Source of the DNA: Alteromonas sp. 1_MG-2023
Lineage (GTDB): Bacteria; Pseudomonadota; Gammaproteobacteria; Enterobacterales; Alteromonadaceae
DNA length: 64,000 nucleotides
Assembly (NCBI RefSeq): GCF_030547075.1
Contig: NZ_JAUOQH010000011.1
Coordinates: 104,527-168,526 of the forward strand
Direction: 5' to 3'
The notes beneath the pieces were generated by a model. That model saw only the letters and a program-made list of their open reading frames with translations. It ran no database searches and was not told the DNA's origin. Made by a program: the position numbers and the translations under genes. Below, piece by piece: positions 8,087 to 17,304 of the stretch. Each line of letters starts with the position of its first letter. Position 1 is the stretch's first letter.

Positions 8087-8656
8087 TTATAAATTCCAGT
8101 ACCAAATTTGGCAGGTAGCGATATTTACTTTGCGTAGGCTATGTTTAGCCTTTTCCGCATCACGCTTACTTTCATAAGGGCCTAATATTACGCGGAACCA
8201 CTCGCCGTTGCTGCCAGAACTCTGGCGAATAAGGGCTTCTAAACCTTGGAAAGCGATTTTGGCTTTCATCTCTTCTGCTTGAGCACGGGTTCTAAACGAC
8301 GCGCACTGCATAAGATAACGCTTATCAGATTTTTCCTGCTCAGCCACGTCTACTTCTACTTCATACCCAGGCAGAGTACGAATATATTCCCACTCTTCTT
8401 TCGGTAATTCAGGCAAGGCTTCTTGTGTAGGCGCCACAGGGCGTACTACTTCTGTATCTACTTCAGAACTGGCGTTATCTTTAATTGACCATAAAAAAAG
8501 TGCGAAACCGATAAGTAATATCACCACAATAACCAAGCGGACTATAGGGAATGAAGCCGTGGGCGCATTCTTCACCTGAGATTTACCGCGTTTTTTGTTA
8601 TCGGGCTTCTTTTTTTGTGGTGCTTTACCACGAGATACATAATCGCGTTGGGCCAT
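8087..8656 (-). CDS. ftsN: FtsN-like SPOR-domain cell division protein
   Basis: Bitopic inner-membrane protein: a basic cytoplasmic N-terminus (about 37 residues, rich in Lys/Arg), one transmembrane helix (about 38-58, IVRLVIVVILLIGFALFLW), a periplasmic linker, and a C-terminal SPOR domain (about 112-189) that binds denuded peptidoglycan at the septum. FtsN triggers septal wall synthesis in the divisome. At 189 residues it is shorter than E. coli FtsN (319), as in many marine gammaproteobacteria. The position between priA and hslV is the standard ftsN location, which supports the name over a generic SPOR protein. Confidence 0.9.
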   Translation of the reverse strand: MAQRDYVSRGKAPQKKKPDNKKRGKSQVKNAPTASFPIVRLVIVVILLIGFALFLWSIKDNASSEVDTEVVRPVAPTQEALPELPKEEWEYIRTLPGYEVEVDVAEQEKSDKRYLMQCASFRTRAQAEEMKAKIAFQGLEALIRQSSGSNGEWFRVILGPYESKRDAEKAKHSLRKVNIATCQIWYWNL

Positions 8657-8801
8657 ATTAGGCAGTTTTCCTACTACTTATTGTTATTTTAAATGGGTGG
8701 TACCAGCTAAGGAGGACATAATAAATCGAAGACATAGTGCCCAACCCTGAAACACTTGTATACATCAGTGTTAAGATTTTACCGTATTCCCCACCTGTGT
8801 G

Positions 8802-11006
8802 CTAACTGAAATCGGTGGGGTCGATATCTACCGACCAACGTACCTTTGCGGCCTGTGGCAGCCCTTGTAAATAAGGCAATGCTAAGCGCAACGCGTTATG
8901 TAACGGCGCACGTTTTTCATGGCTGCACACCAGCATAAAGCGAAAACGCCCTTGGCGCTTTTCGATTAAGCAGGGAAAAGGCCCACTCATTTGTGGTACT
9001 AAACCCGTAGAATTTGCGTTTGCAGTATTTGAGTTTAAAAGCACACCTCTAGCCTGTTGCAGGAAAGCATAGGCAGATGAACTCTCGGTTGCCTCGGCTC
9101 TAATCACAAATTGGCTAATATACGGAGGCAAGGCAGACGCTTTTCGCTCCATCAACGCATGGCGCGCAAAGTGGGCATAGCCGTTGTTCACTAAATCTTG
9201 TAATAAAGGATGGTGAGGATTATGGGTTTGCAGCCACATTTCTCCTGGTTTACTGGCACGCCCTGCTCGCCCAGCAAGCTGCGTAACTAACTGCGCTAAC
9301 TTTTCTGGGGCCCGAAAGTCAGCACTAAATAACGCTCCATCACAATCTAAAACAACCACCAGTGTAACGTGGGGGAAATGATGCCCCTTTGACAAAATTT
9401 GTGTGCCCACCAGTATTTGATGTTCTTGGCGGTTAATGGCGTCTAAGGTTTGATGTAGCTTGTCTTTTCCTCTTACCGTATCGCTATCTATTCGCACGTG
9501 TTTGGCATCGGGGAAGAGCTTCATCAAACCTTCCTCTACCTGCTCGGTGCCCGTCCCCGCTGTTACCATTTCATGGCTGTGGCAAGCTTCACACTCTTTA
9601 GGCATTGACCGGGTTGCACCACAGTGGTGGCATTGCAGTCTGTTTTGCCCTTTATGCACGGTATAAGGTCTGTCGCAACGTTTGCACATTGCCGTAGTGC
9701 CGCAGTGATGACATAAAAGGGCTGGGGCATAACCCCGTCTATTTACAAAAACCAGAATCTGATTCCCAGCATTCACATGCTGGCGCATGATTGTCAGCAA
9801 GCCTTCTGAAATGCCGTAATGAATAGGCTGGTCTCGGGCATCTAATAAATACTGCTTAGTGCTTTGCGCCCCTGCGGCGCGGCGAGTTAGCTGTAAATGC
9901 GCAAAGCGACCGTTTAATGCATTATTTAGCGTTTCAAGCGCTGGCGTGGCACTGCCAAGTAACAAAGGAATACTATGCTCTTTAGCTCTCATGGCTGCTA
10001 AATCTCGCGCATGATACCTAAGCCCATCCTGTTGTTTGAATGATTCATCATGCTCTTCATCTACGATGATCATTCCGGGGTTTTTCAGCGGCGTAAAAAT
10101 AGCTGAGCGAGTACCAATAATAATACCTAGTTCGCCTGCCCTTGCCCGCTGCCATACTGATAATCGCGCCGCGTCCGTCAATTGAGAATGCAATACCCCT
10201 ACAGGAATATTAAAACGCTTTTCGAACCGTGAAACGGTTTGCGGCGTTAAACCTATTTCAGGTACTAAAATAAGTACTTGTTTACCGGCTTTAAGCAAAG
10301 GTTCGATAGATTGAAGATACACTTCGGTTTTACCGCTACCTGTAACCCCTTCAAGCAAGCTAATCGCAAAGGTGCCATGTTGCTGGTTTAACGCCGCTAT
10401 CGCTACCCCTTGTTCTTTATCAGGTACGGGCTTTTCGCCAATGTCGAAGGTATCTAACCAAGCTTGCGCGGTGAGTTCAGGTGTAATTTCCACTAACTCA
10501 ATAAGCGCTTTATCTAATAGCGCTTTCACTACTGCAGGTGAAAAGGTTTTGCGCGCTTCGCTAGCCATTAGTGATGTGGTTTGAACTGCTTCCAAACAGG
10601 CCATCTGCTTGGGTGCTCGGCTTAAGCTCTTAATATCCGTATCAGCACCTTCTGGTGTGACTTGAATATATTGCGCAGGCGATGGCGTGGCAGACTCACC
10701 TTTTCGAAGAGGCACAGGAAGCATGGCATGTATCACTTCCCCAGGCGCATGGTGGTAGTACTGCCATAACCAATGCGCCATTTTCCTTAGCGATTCGTCA
10801 ATAACCGGCGTGCTATCTACTACCTCAATGATGGCTTTTATTTTACTGGTATCATCTATGTCCACACCGGATTCAACCACAATGCCTACCAATTGACGTG
10901 GGCCGAAAGGCACTTTTACCCGCACACCCGGTGGTAAAGTATCGGTATGAGAATAGGTAAATAGCTGGCGAAGCGGCACAGGTACAGCCACCTGAATGAA
11001 TACCAT
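8802..11006 (-). CDS. priA: PriA, primosomal replication-restart helicase
   Basis: Superfamily 2 3'-5' DNA helicase that recognises stalled forks and reloads the replicative helicase. Its 734 residues match E. coli PriA (732). The N-terminal 3'-OH-binding domain starts MVFIQVAVPVPL and includes VKVPFGPRQLVG. The helicase core has Walker A GVTGSGKTE and the DEEHD box. Two zinc sites are seen in CHHCGTTAMCKRC and CHHCGATRSMPKECEAC. The gene is divergent from rpmE, as in E. coli. No anomalies. Confidence 0.98.
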   Translation of the reverse strand: MVFIQVAVPVPLRQLFTYSHTDTLPPGVRVKVPFGPRQLVGIVVESGVDIDDTSKIKAIIEVVDSTPVIDESLRKMAHWLWQYYHHAPGEVIHAMLPVPLRKGESATPSPAQYIQVTPEGADTDIKSLSRAPKQMACLEAVQTTSLMASEARKTFSPAVVKALLDKALIELVEITPELTAQAWLDTFDIGEKPVPDKEQGVAIAALNQQHGTFAISLLEGVTGSGKTEVYLQSIEPLLKAGKQVLILVPEIGLTPQTVSRFEKRFNIPVGVLHSQLTDAARLSVWQRARAGELGIIIGTRSAIFTPLKNPGMIIVDEEHDESFKQQDGLRYHARDLAAMRAKEHSIPLLLGSATPALETLNNALNGRFAHLQLTRRAAGAQSTKQYLLDARDQPIHYGISEGLLTIMRQHVNAGNQILVFVNRRGYAPALLCHHCGTTAMCKRCDRPYTVHKGQNRLQCHHCGATRSMPKECEACHSHEMVTAGTGTEQVEEGLMKLFPDAKHVRIDSDTVRGKDKLHQTLDAINRQEHQILVGTQILSKGHHFPHVTLVVVLDCDGALFSADFRAPEKLAQLVTQLAGRAGRASKPGEMWLQTHNPHHPLLQDLVNNGYAHFARHALMERKASALPPYISQFVIRAEATESSSAYAFLQQARGVLLNSNTANANSTGLVPQMSGPFPCLIEKRQGRFRFMLVCSHEKRAPLHNALRLALPYLQGLPQAAKVRWSVDIDPTDFS

Positions 11007-11170
11007 TAAAATTGATGCCCCAAAATTGATAAACGTAAAGTAAGTAGACGTAAATTCAGAACCGCTAATGATCTGGCATTTAAATATAATGTCAAATAAG
11101 GGAAGGGAATTTATTTTTGCCCGTGTGCGGAATCAACACCGCCTCTGTTTACTTCGCATACAAAAAGTGC

Positions 11171-11317
11171 TTGATCACTTACGATGCTTCCTTTATTATG
11201 CGCCGCTCTTTTGCGGCTGACTGCAATTTCTGCGGTCGGTCATTGAATTTAAAGTTGCGTATGGTGTTTGGCTTCGGGCCAGATAGCGATACGGCCTCAT
11301 ATTGAAGGTAATCCAAA
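11171..11317 (+). promoter_or_regulatory. rpmE promoter and structured 5' leader
   Basis: TTGATC (11171-11176) and TATTAT (11194-11199) are spaced by exactly 17 nt, a good sigma-70 promoter. The predicted transcript starts near 11206 and has a leader of about 110 nt with successive hairpins: GCCGC/GCGGC (loop TCTTTT) around 11202-11218 and GACTGCA/TGCGGTC around 11219-11238, then a GGCC-containing element before the start. Ribosomal protein L31 leaders that bind their own product are known in bacteria; this one is a candidate by position and structure. The 311-bp gap to priA holds nothing else I can identify. Confidence 0.55.
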
Positions 11318-11530
11318 ATGAAAGATGGTATCCACCCAGAATACGCTGAAATGACAGCAACATGTTCTTGCGGCAACGTAATGAAAATCCGTTCTACGCT
11401 AGGTAAAGATATTAACCTAGACGTATGTTCTGCATGTCACCCATTCTACACTGGTAAGCAACGTAACGTTGACACCGGTGGTCGTGTTGACCGCTTCAAG
11501 AAACGTTTCGGTGCTTTGGGCGCTAAATAA
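11318..11530 (+). CDS. rpmE: 50S ribosomal protein L31 (zinc-binding type)
   Basis: A 70-residue ribosomal protein of the large subunit, starting [16 protein letters not shown]. Four cysteines (CSCG near residues 16-18 and [12 protein letters not shown] near 37-40) form the zinc knot, so this is the C+ paralogue used when zinc is plentiful, rather than the zinc-free YkgM/RpmE2 form. AAGG lies upstream of the start with usual spacing, and an intrinsic terminator follows the stop. Confidence 0.97.
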   Translation: MKDGIHPEYAEMTATCSCGNVMKIRSTLGKDINLDVCSACHPFYTGKQRNVDTGGRVDRFKKRFGALGAK

Positions 11531-11560
11531 GCTCAGTACTCAGAAACACTATGTTTCTTT

Positions 11561-11587
11561 AAAAAAGCGCCTATCGGCGCTTTTTTT
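11561..11587 (+). terminator. Intrinsic terminator of rpmE
   Basis: GCGCC/GGCGC stem (extended by A-T pairs) with a TATC loop, followed by seven T. It begins 30 nt after the rpmE stop. Confidence 0.88.
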
Positions 11588-11623
11588 GTGTCTGCGCTCC
11601 GTAAAAAGCTCTACCAATACAGT

Positions 11624-11680
11624 GCTCGGCGAGTGGAGGGCTCGGCGAGTGGAGGGCTCGGCGATTGAAGGGCTCGGCTA
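11624..11680. repeat. 16-nt tandem repeat, three units plus a partial fourth
   Basis: Units GCTCGGCGAGTGGAGG at 11624 and 11640 are identical; the third (11656) differs at two bases, and GCTCGGCTA at 11672 is a partial fourth copy. It lies between the rpmE terminator and the 3' end of the next minus-strand gene. No function is apparent. Confidence 0.85.
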
Positions 11681-11691
11681 ATACCATGTTC

Positions 11692-12006
11692 CTAGTGAAA
11701 AGCTCGGCGTTTTAAATGCCGCTCCCAATTGCCGTTACTTTGCGAAGTGCACGCTTGCTCGCTGTCGTAGCGTACACCTTTAACGTCTACCTTCAATATG
11801 TGACACATATTATCGAGCTCATCTTCAAATGCTTGGTTCCAATTTGCTGCTAGCGCTTCGCTTTTTTGCTTTTCAGTTTCAAACACCGCAATAATTTCCG
11901 GCCTGCGCCAATGCCCCATATGCGTAAGCCACTCAAAGCCTACCGACTCAGATTTTGCCCACTCACACACCGCCGTTAACGCTTCAATCAGTTTCTTTTC
12001 AGACAT
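11692..12006 (-). CDS. Hypothetical protein, 104 residues
   Basis: I do not recognise this family. The protein is soluble and slightly charged, with two Trp-rich patches (CEWAKSESVGFEWLTHMGHWRRPE) and a C-terminal basic tail (ERHLKRRAFH); there is no signal peptide or membrane segment. It starts MSEKKLIEALTAVCEW and has normal amino-acid composition, which favours a real gene. It stands alone on the minus strand between rpmE and the malic enzyme gene, so context gives no clue. The regular helical spacing suggests a small alpha/beta protein, but no function can be assigned. Confidence 0.65.
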   Translation of the reverse strand: MSEKKLIEALTAVCEWAKSESVGFEWLTHMGHWRRPEIIAVFETEKQKSEALAANWNQAFEDELDNMCHILKVDVKGVRYDSEQACTSQSNGNWERHLKRRAFH

Positions 12007-12377
12007 CTTAAGTTACGCTTTCCTTTATCATATTTACATTATACTTATTCCGCGAACCAGCGCCTTAAACGGCCGGCTTAATGCCTTTTTTACAACGCTA
12101 TCCGACGCTCACCTGTGTCTACATCTATACCTACCCCTATAAAATAGAAATAATGTATTAATTCTTAAGGTGTCATTAATGTGGTGAATGGCAGATATTC
12201 GACGATGTCACTGGTCATACAAGCAAGTCTGTCCTAGATTAAAAGGTATAAAGGGCAGATCAGATATGTACTTAAATATCCCTGTGATAAAGTCGAAGAT
12301 ATTCTACTGCGGCAACGCAGATTGCCCTTACGGTAACGAAGATTGCCTAACCCCTACATCGAAGGATATGTTTACTA
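12007..12377. other. Intergenic region upstream of the malic enzyme gene, with paired repeat motif
   Basis: A 371-bp gap. It holds two imperfect direct repeats of 16 nt, GGCAACGCAGATTGCC (12311-12326) and GGTAACGAAGATTGCC (12332-12347), spaced 21 nt start to start, i.e. two helical turns. The first also has inverted ends (GGCAA...TTGCC). The layout suggests a paired binding site for a regulator of the malic enzyme gene 30 bp downstream. The open frame over 12188-12433 is not coding-like and overlaps the real gene. Confidence 0.4.
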
Positions 12378-13619
12378 ATGTCAGATTTCAGACAACGTGC
12401 ACTAGATTATCATGCCAAACCCACGCCAGGTAAAATTAGCGTGGAGCTATCAAAACCAGCCGATAGTGTGGATGATCTTGCTCTGGCTTACAGTCCAGGG
12501 GTAGCTGAACCGGTACGTGAAATTGCTGAAGATCCTGATAATGCTTACAAATATACTGCAAAAGGCAACATGGTAGCGGTCATCAGTAATGGTACTGCTA
12601 TTTTAGGTTTAGGTAATTTGGGGCCGTTAGCTTCTAAACCGGTGATGGAAGGTAAAGCACTGCTGTTTAAACGCTTTGCAGGGCTTGATGCTATCGACAT
12701 TGAAGTAAAGCACCGCACCACAGAAGAATTCATTAATACCGTTGCTAATATTGCAGATACGTTTGGCGGTATTAACCTTGAAGATATTAAAGCCCCTGAA
12801 TGCTTTGAAATAGAACAGGAATTGATTAAGCGCTGTAGTATTCCAGTATTCCATGACGATCAACATGGTACTGCTATTGTTACCGCCGCAGGTATGTTGA
12901 ACGCCATTGAAATTCAGGGTAAAAATATCGAAAGCGCCAAAATAGTCTGTATGGGTGCGGGTGCAGCTGCCGTTGCCTGTATGGAATTGCTCATTAAATG
13001 TGGCGCGCAACGAGAGCGCATTTACATGCTAGATAGAAAGGGAGTTATTCACACTCGCCGTGAAGACCTTACCGAACACAAGCGCTTGTTTGCCAATAAT
13101 ACCGATAAACGTACGTTAGAAGATGTGATGGAAGGCGCTGATATTTTTGTAGGCGTATCTGGCCCTGATGTATTGCCGCCAGAAACCTTGGCGTTAATGG
13201 GGCCCAATCCGATTGTTTTTGCCTGCTCTAACCCCGACCCTGAAATTAAGCCTGAATTGGCTCATGAAGTTCGAAGTGATTTGATTATGGCAACGGGGCG
13301 TTCTGATTACCCTAATCAGGTAAACAATGTTCTTTGCTTTCCGTTCATTTTCCGTGGCGCATTAGATGTTCGCGCAACTGCAATTAACGACGAGATGAAA
13401 GTGGCGGCAGTAGAAGCACTACGCGCTATTACCAAAGAGCCTGTGCCTGAGTCGGTATTGGCAGCTAGCAACAGCAGCAGCCTGACCTTTGGCAAAGAGT
13501 ATATTATCCCTAAACCTATGGACCCTCGCCTTTGTGAACGTATTGCTACTGCTGTGTCGAAAGCGGCGATTGAATCTGGCGTTGCAAGACTTCCAGAAGT
13601 ACCGAATCGCTCAGAGTAA
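12378..13619 (+). CDS. Malic enzyme (oxaloacetate-decarboxylating malate dehydrogenase), short MaeB-type without PTA domain
   Basis: Converts malate to pyruvate and CO2 with reduction of NAD(P). Its 413 residues align with the N-terminal malic-enzyme half of E. coli MaeB, but the C-terminal phosphotransacetylase-like regulatory domain (about 330 residues) is absent. Conserved stretches include DLALAYSPGVAEPV, KYTAKGNMVAVISNGTA, FGGINLEDIKAPECF, the metal-binding FHDDQHGTA, the Rossmann VCMGAGAAAVACM, and GRSDYPNQVNNVLCFPF. GAAGGA lies 11 nt before the ATG. Cofactor preference cannot be read with certainty. An inverted-repeat terminator follows, shared with metJ. Confidence 0.93.
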   Translation: MSDFRQRALDYHAKPTPGKISVELSKPADSVDDLALAYSPGVAEPVREIAEDPDNAYKYTAKGNMVAVISNGTAILGLGNLGPLASKPVMEGKALLFKRFAGLDAIDIEVKHRTTEEFINTVANIADTFGGINLEDIKAPECFEIEQELIKRCSIPVFHDDQHGTAIVTAAGMLNAIEIQGKNIESAKIVCMGAGAAAVACMELLIKCGAQRERIYMLDRKGVIHTRREDLTEHKRLFANNTDKRTLEDVMEGADIFVGVSGPDVLPPETLALMGPNPIVFACSNPDPEIKPELAHEVRSDLIMATGRSDYPNQVNNVLCFPFIFRGALDVRATAINDEMKVAAVEALRAITKEPVPESVLAASNSSSLTFGKEYIIPKPMDPRLCERIATAVSKAAIESGVARLPEVPNRSE

Positions 13620-13670
13620 AGGCAGTATAATCGAATCACTTAGCGCGCAGCCTTGTATTCAATTATTACA

Positions 13671-13700
13671 AAAAACGGCAATTTTCATTGCCGTTTTTTT
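13671..13700. terminator. Bidirectional terminator between the malic enzyme gene and metJ
   Basis: AAAAACGGCAAT pairs with ATTGCCGTTTTT; T-runs exist on both strands. The metJ stop codon (13699-13701) overlaps the right-hand T-run. Confidence 0.88.
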
Positions 13701-14025
13701 AATCTTCCTGTTCGTTCTCGACAGACACGTCAATGCCCATATCTTCCATAATACGTCTTGCTTCAGCGGGCACACGATTAGGGTTATCTTTTCTTAAATC
13801 TTCGTCATCCGGTAACGGCTGACCTGTAAATGCGTGAAGAAACGCTTCACATAATAATTCTGAATTCGTCGCGTGACGCAAATTGTTTATTTGCCGACGG
13901 GTACGTTCATCGGTTAATGCTTTTAGCACATTAATAGGAATAGAAACGGTGACTTTCTTTACCTGTTCACTCTTTTTTCCGTGCTCTGCGTAGGGATGAA
14001 TATACTTACCGTTCCACTCTGCCAT
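13699..14025 (-). CDS. metJ: MetJ, methionine repressor
   Basis: Ribbon-helix-helix repressor of the methionine regulon that uses S-adenosylmethionine as co-repressor. At 108 residues (E. coli 105) it starts [21 protein letters not shown], with the DNA-contacting strand [13 protein letters not shown] and the following helices [16 protein letters not shown] conserved. It is divergent from metF over tandem met boxes at 14114-14157, so autoregulation and metF control from the same region are expected. Confidence 0.97.
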   Translation of the reverse strand: MAEWNGKYIHPYAEHGKKSEQVKKVTVSIPINVLKALTDERTRRQINNLRHATNSELLCEAFLHAFTGQPLPDDEDLRKDNPNRVPAEARRIMEDMGIDVSVENEQED

Positions 14026-14112
14026 GATGCTAACTCTGTCTGATCTTATTTATGTTATGAAGAGAAATTCTAAACAAGTTGACGAAAAGGTCAATTGAGC
14101 AGTGTAAACCTC

Positions 14113-14157
14113 TTGACGTCTAGACGTAAATTCTTTATTTTGGACGTCTAAACGTCT
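14113..14157 (+). promoter_or_regulatory. metF promoter overlaid by four met boxes (MetJ operator)
   Basis: Two pairs of abutting 8-bp met boxes resembling AGACGTCT: TGACGTCT and AGACGTAA at 14114-14129, and GGACGTCT and AAACGTCT at 14142-14157. TTGACG (14113-14118) and TATTTT (14136-14141), 17 nt apart, make a good promoter for metF, so the first pair covers the -35 region and the second abuts the -10 box. MetJ binding would exclude RNA polymerase. MetJ recognition of tandem met boxes is established; the site assignment is by sequence match. Confidence 0.85.
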
Positions 14158-14161
14158 ATAA

Positions 14162-15061
<900 letters not shown>

Positions 15062-15240
15062 TTTCGATTAAACCTTTGCTCCTGTAGGGCAGACCAGTAT
15101 ACCATTTACCTATTATCAGGTATTTAAACGACTCGTTTGCCTCGCACCACCCGTCACATTCTCTCGCTTCAACAGGTCAGATATATTGCGGCGTTAAAAA
15201 GCGAATGGCTTTCAAGGCGAGTACTAACTAGGAGTAAAAT

Positions 15241-16125
15241 GTGAACTGGGATCGGGTAAAAGCCATCTATCATAAGCTCGCACCACAAGTTGTCGACCTT
15301 TTCACTATCTTCATCAAGCGCTGCCGTGAAGACAATATTACTATCTCTGCAGGCCACTTAGCGTATGTAACGCTACTCTCTCTTGTGCCTTTTATCATGG
15401 TGACTTTTACCATCATGTCGGCGTTCCCTGCGTTTGCTTCCGTGCGAGGCAAATTAGAATATTTTATCTTTAACAACTTCGTGCCCACAGCCAGTGATAC
15501 GGTTCACGAGTATATGTCTGACTTTGTGGGGAATGCGTCTGAAATGGGTGCTATCGGTATTTTGTCGCTACTGGTAGTGGCACTAATGCTAATTTCCAAT
15601 GTTGATAAAACCCTTAACCGTATTTGGCGTACCCAGAGCGATCGCCCTATCGTGTACACCTTTGCCATTTATTGGATGGTAATTACCTTAGGCCCCATGC
15701 TTATTGGCTCTAGTGTGATTATTAGCTCTTATTTAGCTGGGCTTGCTGCGTTTGCGGAAGAGTATACACCAGGGTTAGGCACATTTTTACTCACCTTAGT
15801 GCCTAGCTTTGCTGCCATGTTAGCCTTCTTTATTCTTTATATGATAGTGCCGAACCGCCGTGTATTTGCACGACATGCCATTTCAGGGGCCGTACTGGCT
15901 ACTGTAGCGTTTGAGTTGACCAAGTCGGGGTTTGCACTGTATATCACTAACTTCCCTTCTTACGAGCTTATATACGGCGCGTTAGCGGTAGTGCCTATTT
16001 TATTCTTGTGGGTTTATATTTCGTGGATTCTAGTGCTATTAGGGGCTGAATTTACATGTAGCCTAGGGCAAGCGTTTGAAAACAGAAAAGCGGAAGACGA
16101 ACCTAGGCAAATGCCAGAAGAATAA
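15241..16125 (+). CDS. yihY: YihY/BrkB-family inner-membrane protein
   Basis: Polytopic membrane protein of the YihY/virulence-factor-BrkB family (formerly mis-called RNase BN). The 294 residues contain six hydrophobic segments, with the family-typical NITISAGHLAYVTLLSLVPF near the start, the NVDKTLNRIWRT loop, and PILFLWVYISWILVLLGAEF near the end. The start is GTG 15241 with AGGAG upstream; an ATG two bases earlier is out of frame and stops at once. Its biochemical role is not established. Placement before dtd and yiiD follows the E. coli order, with three genes inserted here. Confidence 0.9.
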   Translation: MNWDRVKAIYHKLAPQVVDLFTIFIKRCREDNITISAGHLAYVTLLSLVPFIMVTFTIMSAFPAFASVRGKLEYFIFNNFVPTASDTVHEYMSDFVGNASEMGAIGILSLLVVALMLISNVDKTLNRIWRTQSDRPIVYTFAIYWMVITLGPMLIGSSVIISSYLAGLAAFAEEYTPGLGTFLLTLVPSFAAMLAFFILYMIVPNRRVFARHAISGAVLATVAFELTKSGFALYITNFPSYELIYGALAVVPILFLWVYISWILVLLGAEFTCSLGQAFENRKAEDEPRQMPEE

Positions 16126-16161
16126 ACGTAACTCATTAAGCGTGACTAATGCTAAATGACA

Positions 16162-16193
16162 AAAGGCGTTGTAGGAAACTACAACGCCTTTTT
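16162..16193 (+). terminator. Intrinsic terminator of yihY
   Basis: A perfect 13-bp stem (AAAGGCGTTGTAG/CTACAACGCCTTT) capped by a GAAA tetraloop and followed by T residues, 37 nt after the stop codon. Confidence 0.88.
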
Positions 16194-16241
16194 ACTCAGT
16201 ACGGGTTTATGTTGGCTGGTTCTTCCCGCTAGCTCATAACC

Positions 16242-16283
16242 ACCAACTTATATCTACCAACTTGTACCTACCAACTTATACTG
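16242..16283. repeat. 14-nt tandem repeat, three units, flanked by a direct repeat
   Basis: ACCAACTTATATCT, ACCAACTTGTACCT and ACCAACTTATACTG follow one another at 16242, 16256 and 16270. The array is bracketed by two copies of GCTAGCTCATA (16228 and 16284). It is noncoding, between the yihY terminator and the 3' end of the DUF2959 gene. Confidence 0.8.
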
Positions 16284-16328
16284 GCTAGCTCATACCGGTT
16301 GATGGGGCCTAAATGAGTTATGTTTTAC

Positions 16329-16967
16329 TTAATTAGACATTGCAGCAATGAAGGCATCAGATTCAGCAATAGCTGAATTCATCTGCTCAATAAGTTGATC
16401 AACATCATTTTGAATCGTTGAAAGCTCACCTTGCAACGCACCAATCGCGCTAGCGTTTAAGTTATGTTTTAAGTACAAAACATTGTCTTGAAAAGCACTT
16501 AATACCGGTGCCATTCTACTTTCCGCTTTACGCATAGTTTTGATAAGTGCGCTATATCTGCGCTCTGTATCACGCAATTTCGCAGTGCTTTCGCGTTTCA
16601 ACGATGCATTTTGATACTTATCAAGCTCGTCTTCCCATTCATCAAATAACGCTTCAGCAACGCTTTCTACTTTATCGATACGATCAGTAACGTCATTAGC
16701 AGCAGAAAGGCTGTTTTCGTACTCACTGTTCAGTTTGTTGTAAACGTCTTCAAGTTCACCACCTTCAAAAGCCACCACGGCACTGAAGGCCTCTAACGCA
16801 GAACTAAACTCTTCCTGTGCGTCTTCTTGCGACTCTTTTGCGTTTTCAACACGGTCAACAAGGATATCCCGTTTCTCAACGCCTACTTTCTCCCACGCTG
16901 CGTAATACGCAGATTGGCAGCCAGTTAATACCAACATAGCAATAACAGCCGTTGCTATTAGCCTCAT
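16329..16967 (-). CDS. DUF2959-family lipoprotein
   Basis: A 212-residue periplasmic lipoprotein: the N-terminus MRLIATAVIAMLVLTGCQS has a clear signal-peptidase II lipobox (LTGC, Cys17). The rest is almost entirely charged heptad-like helix rich in Glu, Lys and Asp, with coiled-coil character (about residues 40-150). It matches the DUF2959 family, common in marine gammaproteobacteria and of unknown function. The start overlaps the end of the small membrane protein gene by 4 nt (ATGA), so the two form an operon. Confidence 0.85.
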   Translation of the reverse strand: MRLIATAVIAMLVLTGCQSAYYAAWEKVGVEKRDILVDRVENAKESQEDAQEEFSSALEAFSAVVAFEGGELEDVYNKLNSEYENSLSAANDVTDRIDKVESVAEALFDEWEDELDKYQNASLKRESTAKLRDTERRYSALIKTMRKAESRMAPVLSAFQDNVLYLKHNLNASAIGALQGELSTIQNDVDQLIEQMNSAIAESDAFIAAMSN

Positions 16968-17206
16968 AACATCTCTCTCCCTCGATAGCGGGCCGCGCTA
17001 ATAATACAAATAATGTGCAAAATAACGCCTAGTGGCCAAAATACAATTGCTAATACTACGGTAGCTGCAAGCGCATAGCTCACTCCAACTACGATAAAAT
17101 AAAATAGTGCGCCGAGTATTCGCCCTTGTACTAGATGTCCAAGCCCTGGAATAAAAAAGTTACAGATTGCAGCAATCACGTTGCCACCCGATCCTTGTCC
17201 TGACAT
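16964..17206 (-). CDS. Small TM2-like inner-membrane protein
   Basis: An 80-residue protein with two to three hydrophobic segments: NVIAAICNFFIPGLGHLVQG, LGALFYFIVVGVSYALAATV, then WPLGVILHIICIISAARY. The FFIPGLGHLVQGR turn resembles the TM2-domain pattern of short membrane proteins (a P-G-L-G-H/Q loop between helices). Function is unknown. It is translationally coupled (ATGA) to the DUF2959 lipoprotein gene and divergent from the iminopeptidase gene. Confidence 0.75.
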   Translation of the reverse strand: MSGQGSGGNVIAAICNFFIPGLGHLVQGRILGALFYFIVVGVSYALAATVVLAIVFWPLGVILHIICIISAARYRGREML

Positions 17207-17304
17207 ATAAACTTCCTCGCAATTGTTATCAGAATATGATTATGTAGTATTTCATAAGAATAAACTAAACTAAAACAGGCACCCGCACAACGCGCGGAAA
17301 TAAA

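Noticed and set aside
11117..11376. Open frames on both strands upstream of rpmE
   Set aside because: They cover the promoter and leader of rpmE and have no conserved features.
12188..12433. 81-residue open frame upstream of the malic enzyme gene
   Set aside because: It overlaps the malic enzyme start by 56 bp in another frame, has odd composition and no recognisable family, and its position is explained by the regulatory region.
13489..13797. 102-residue open frame across the malic enzyme end
   Set aside because: It overlaps the malic enzyme, its terminator and the metJ 3' end.
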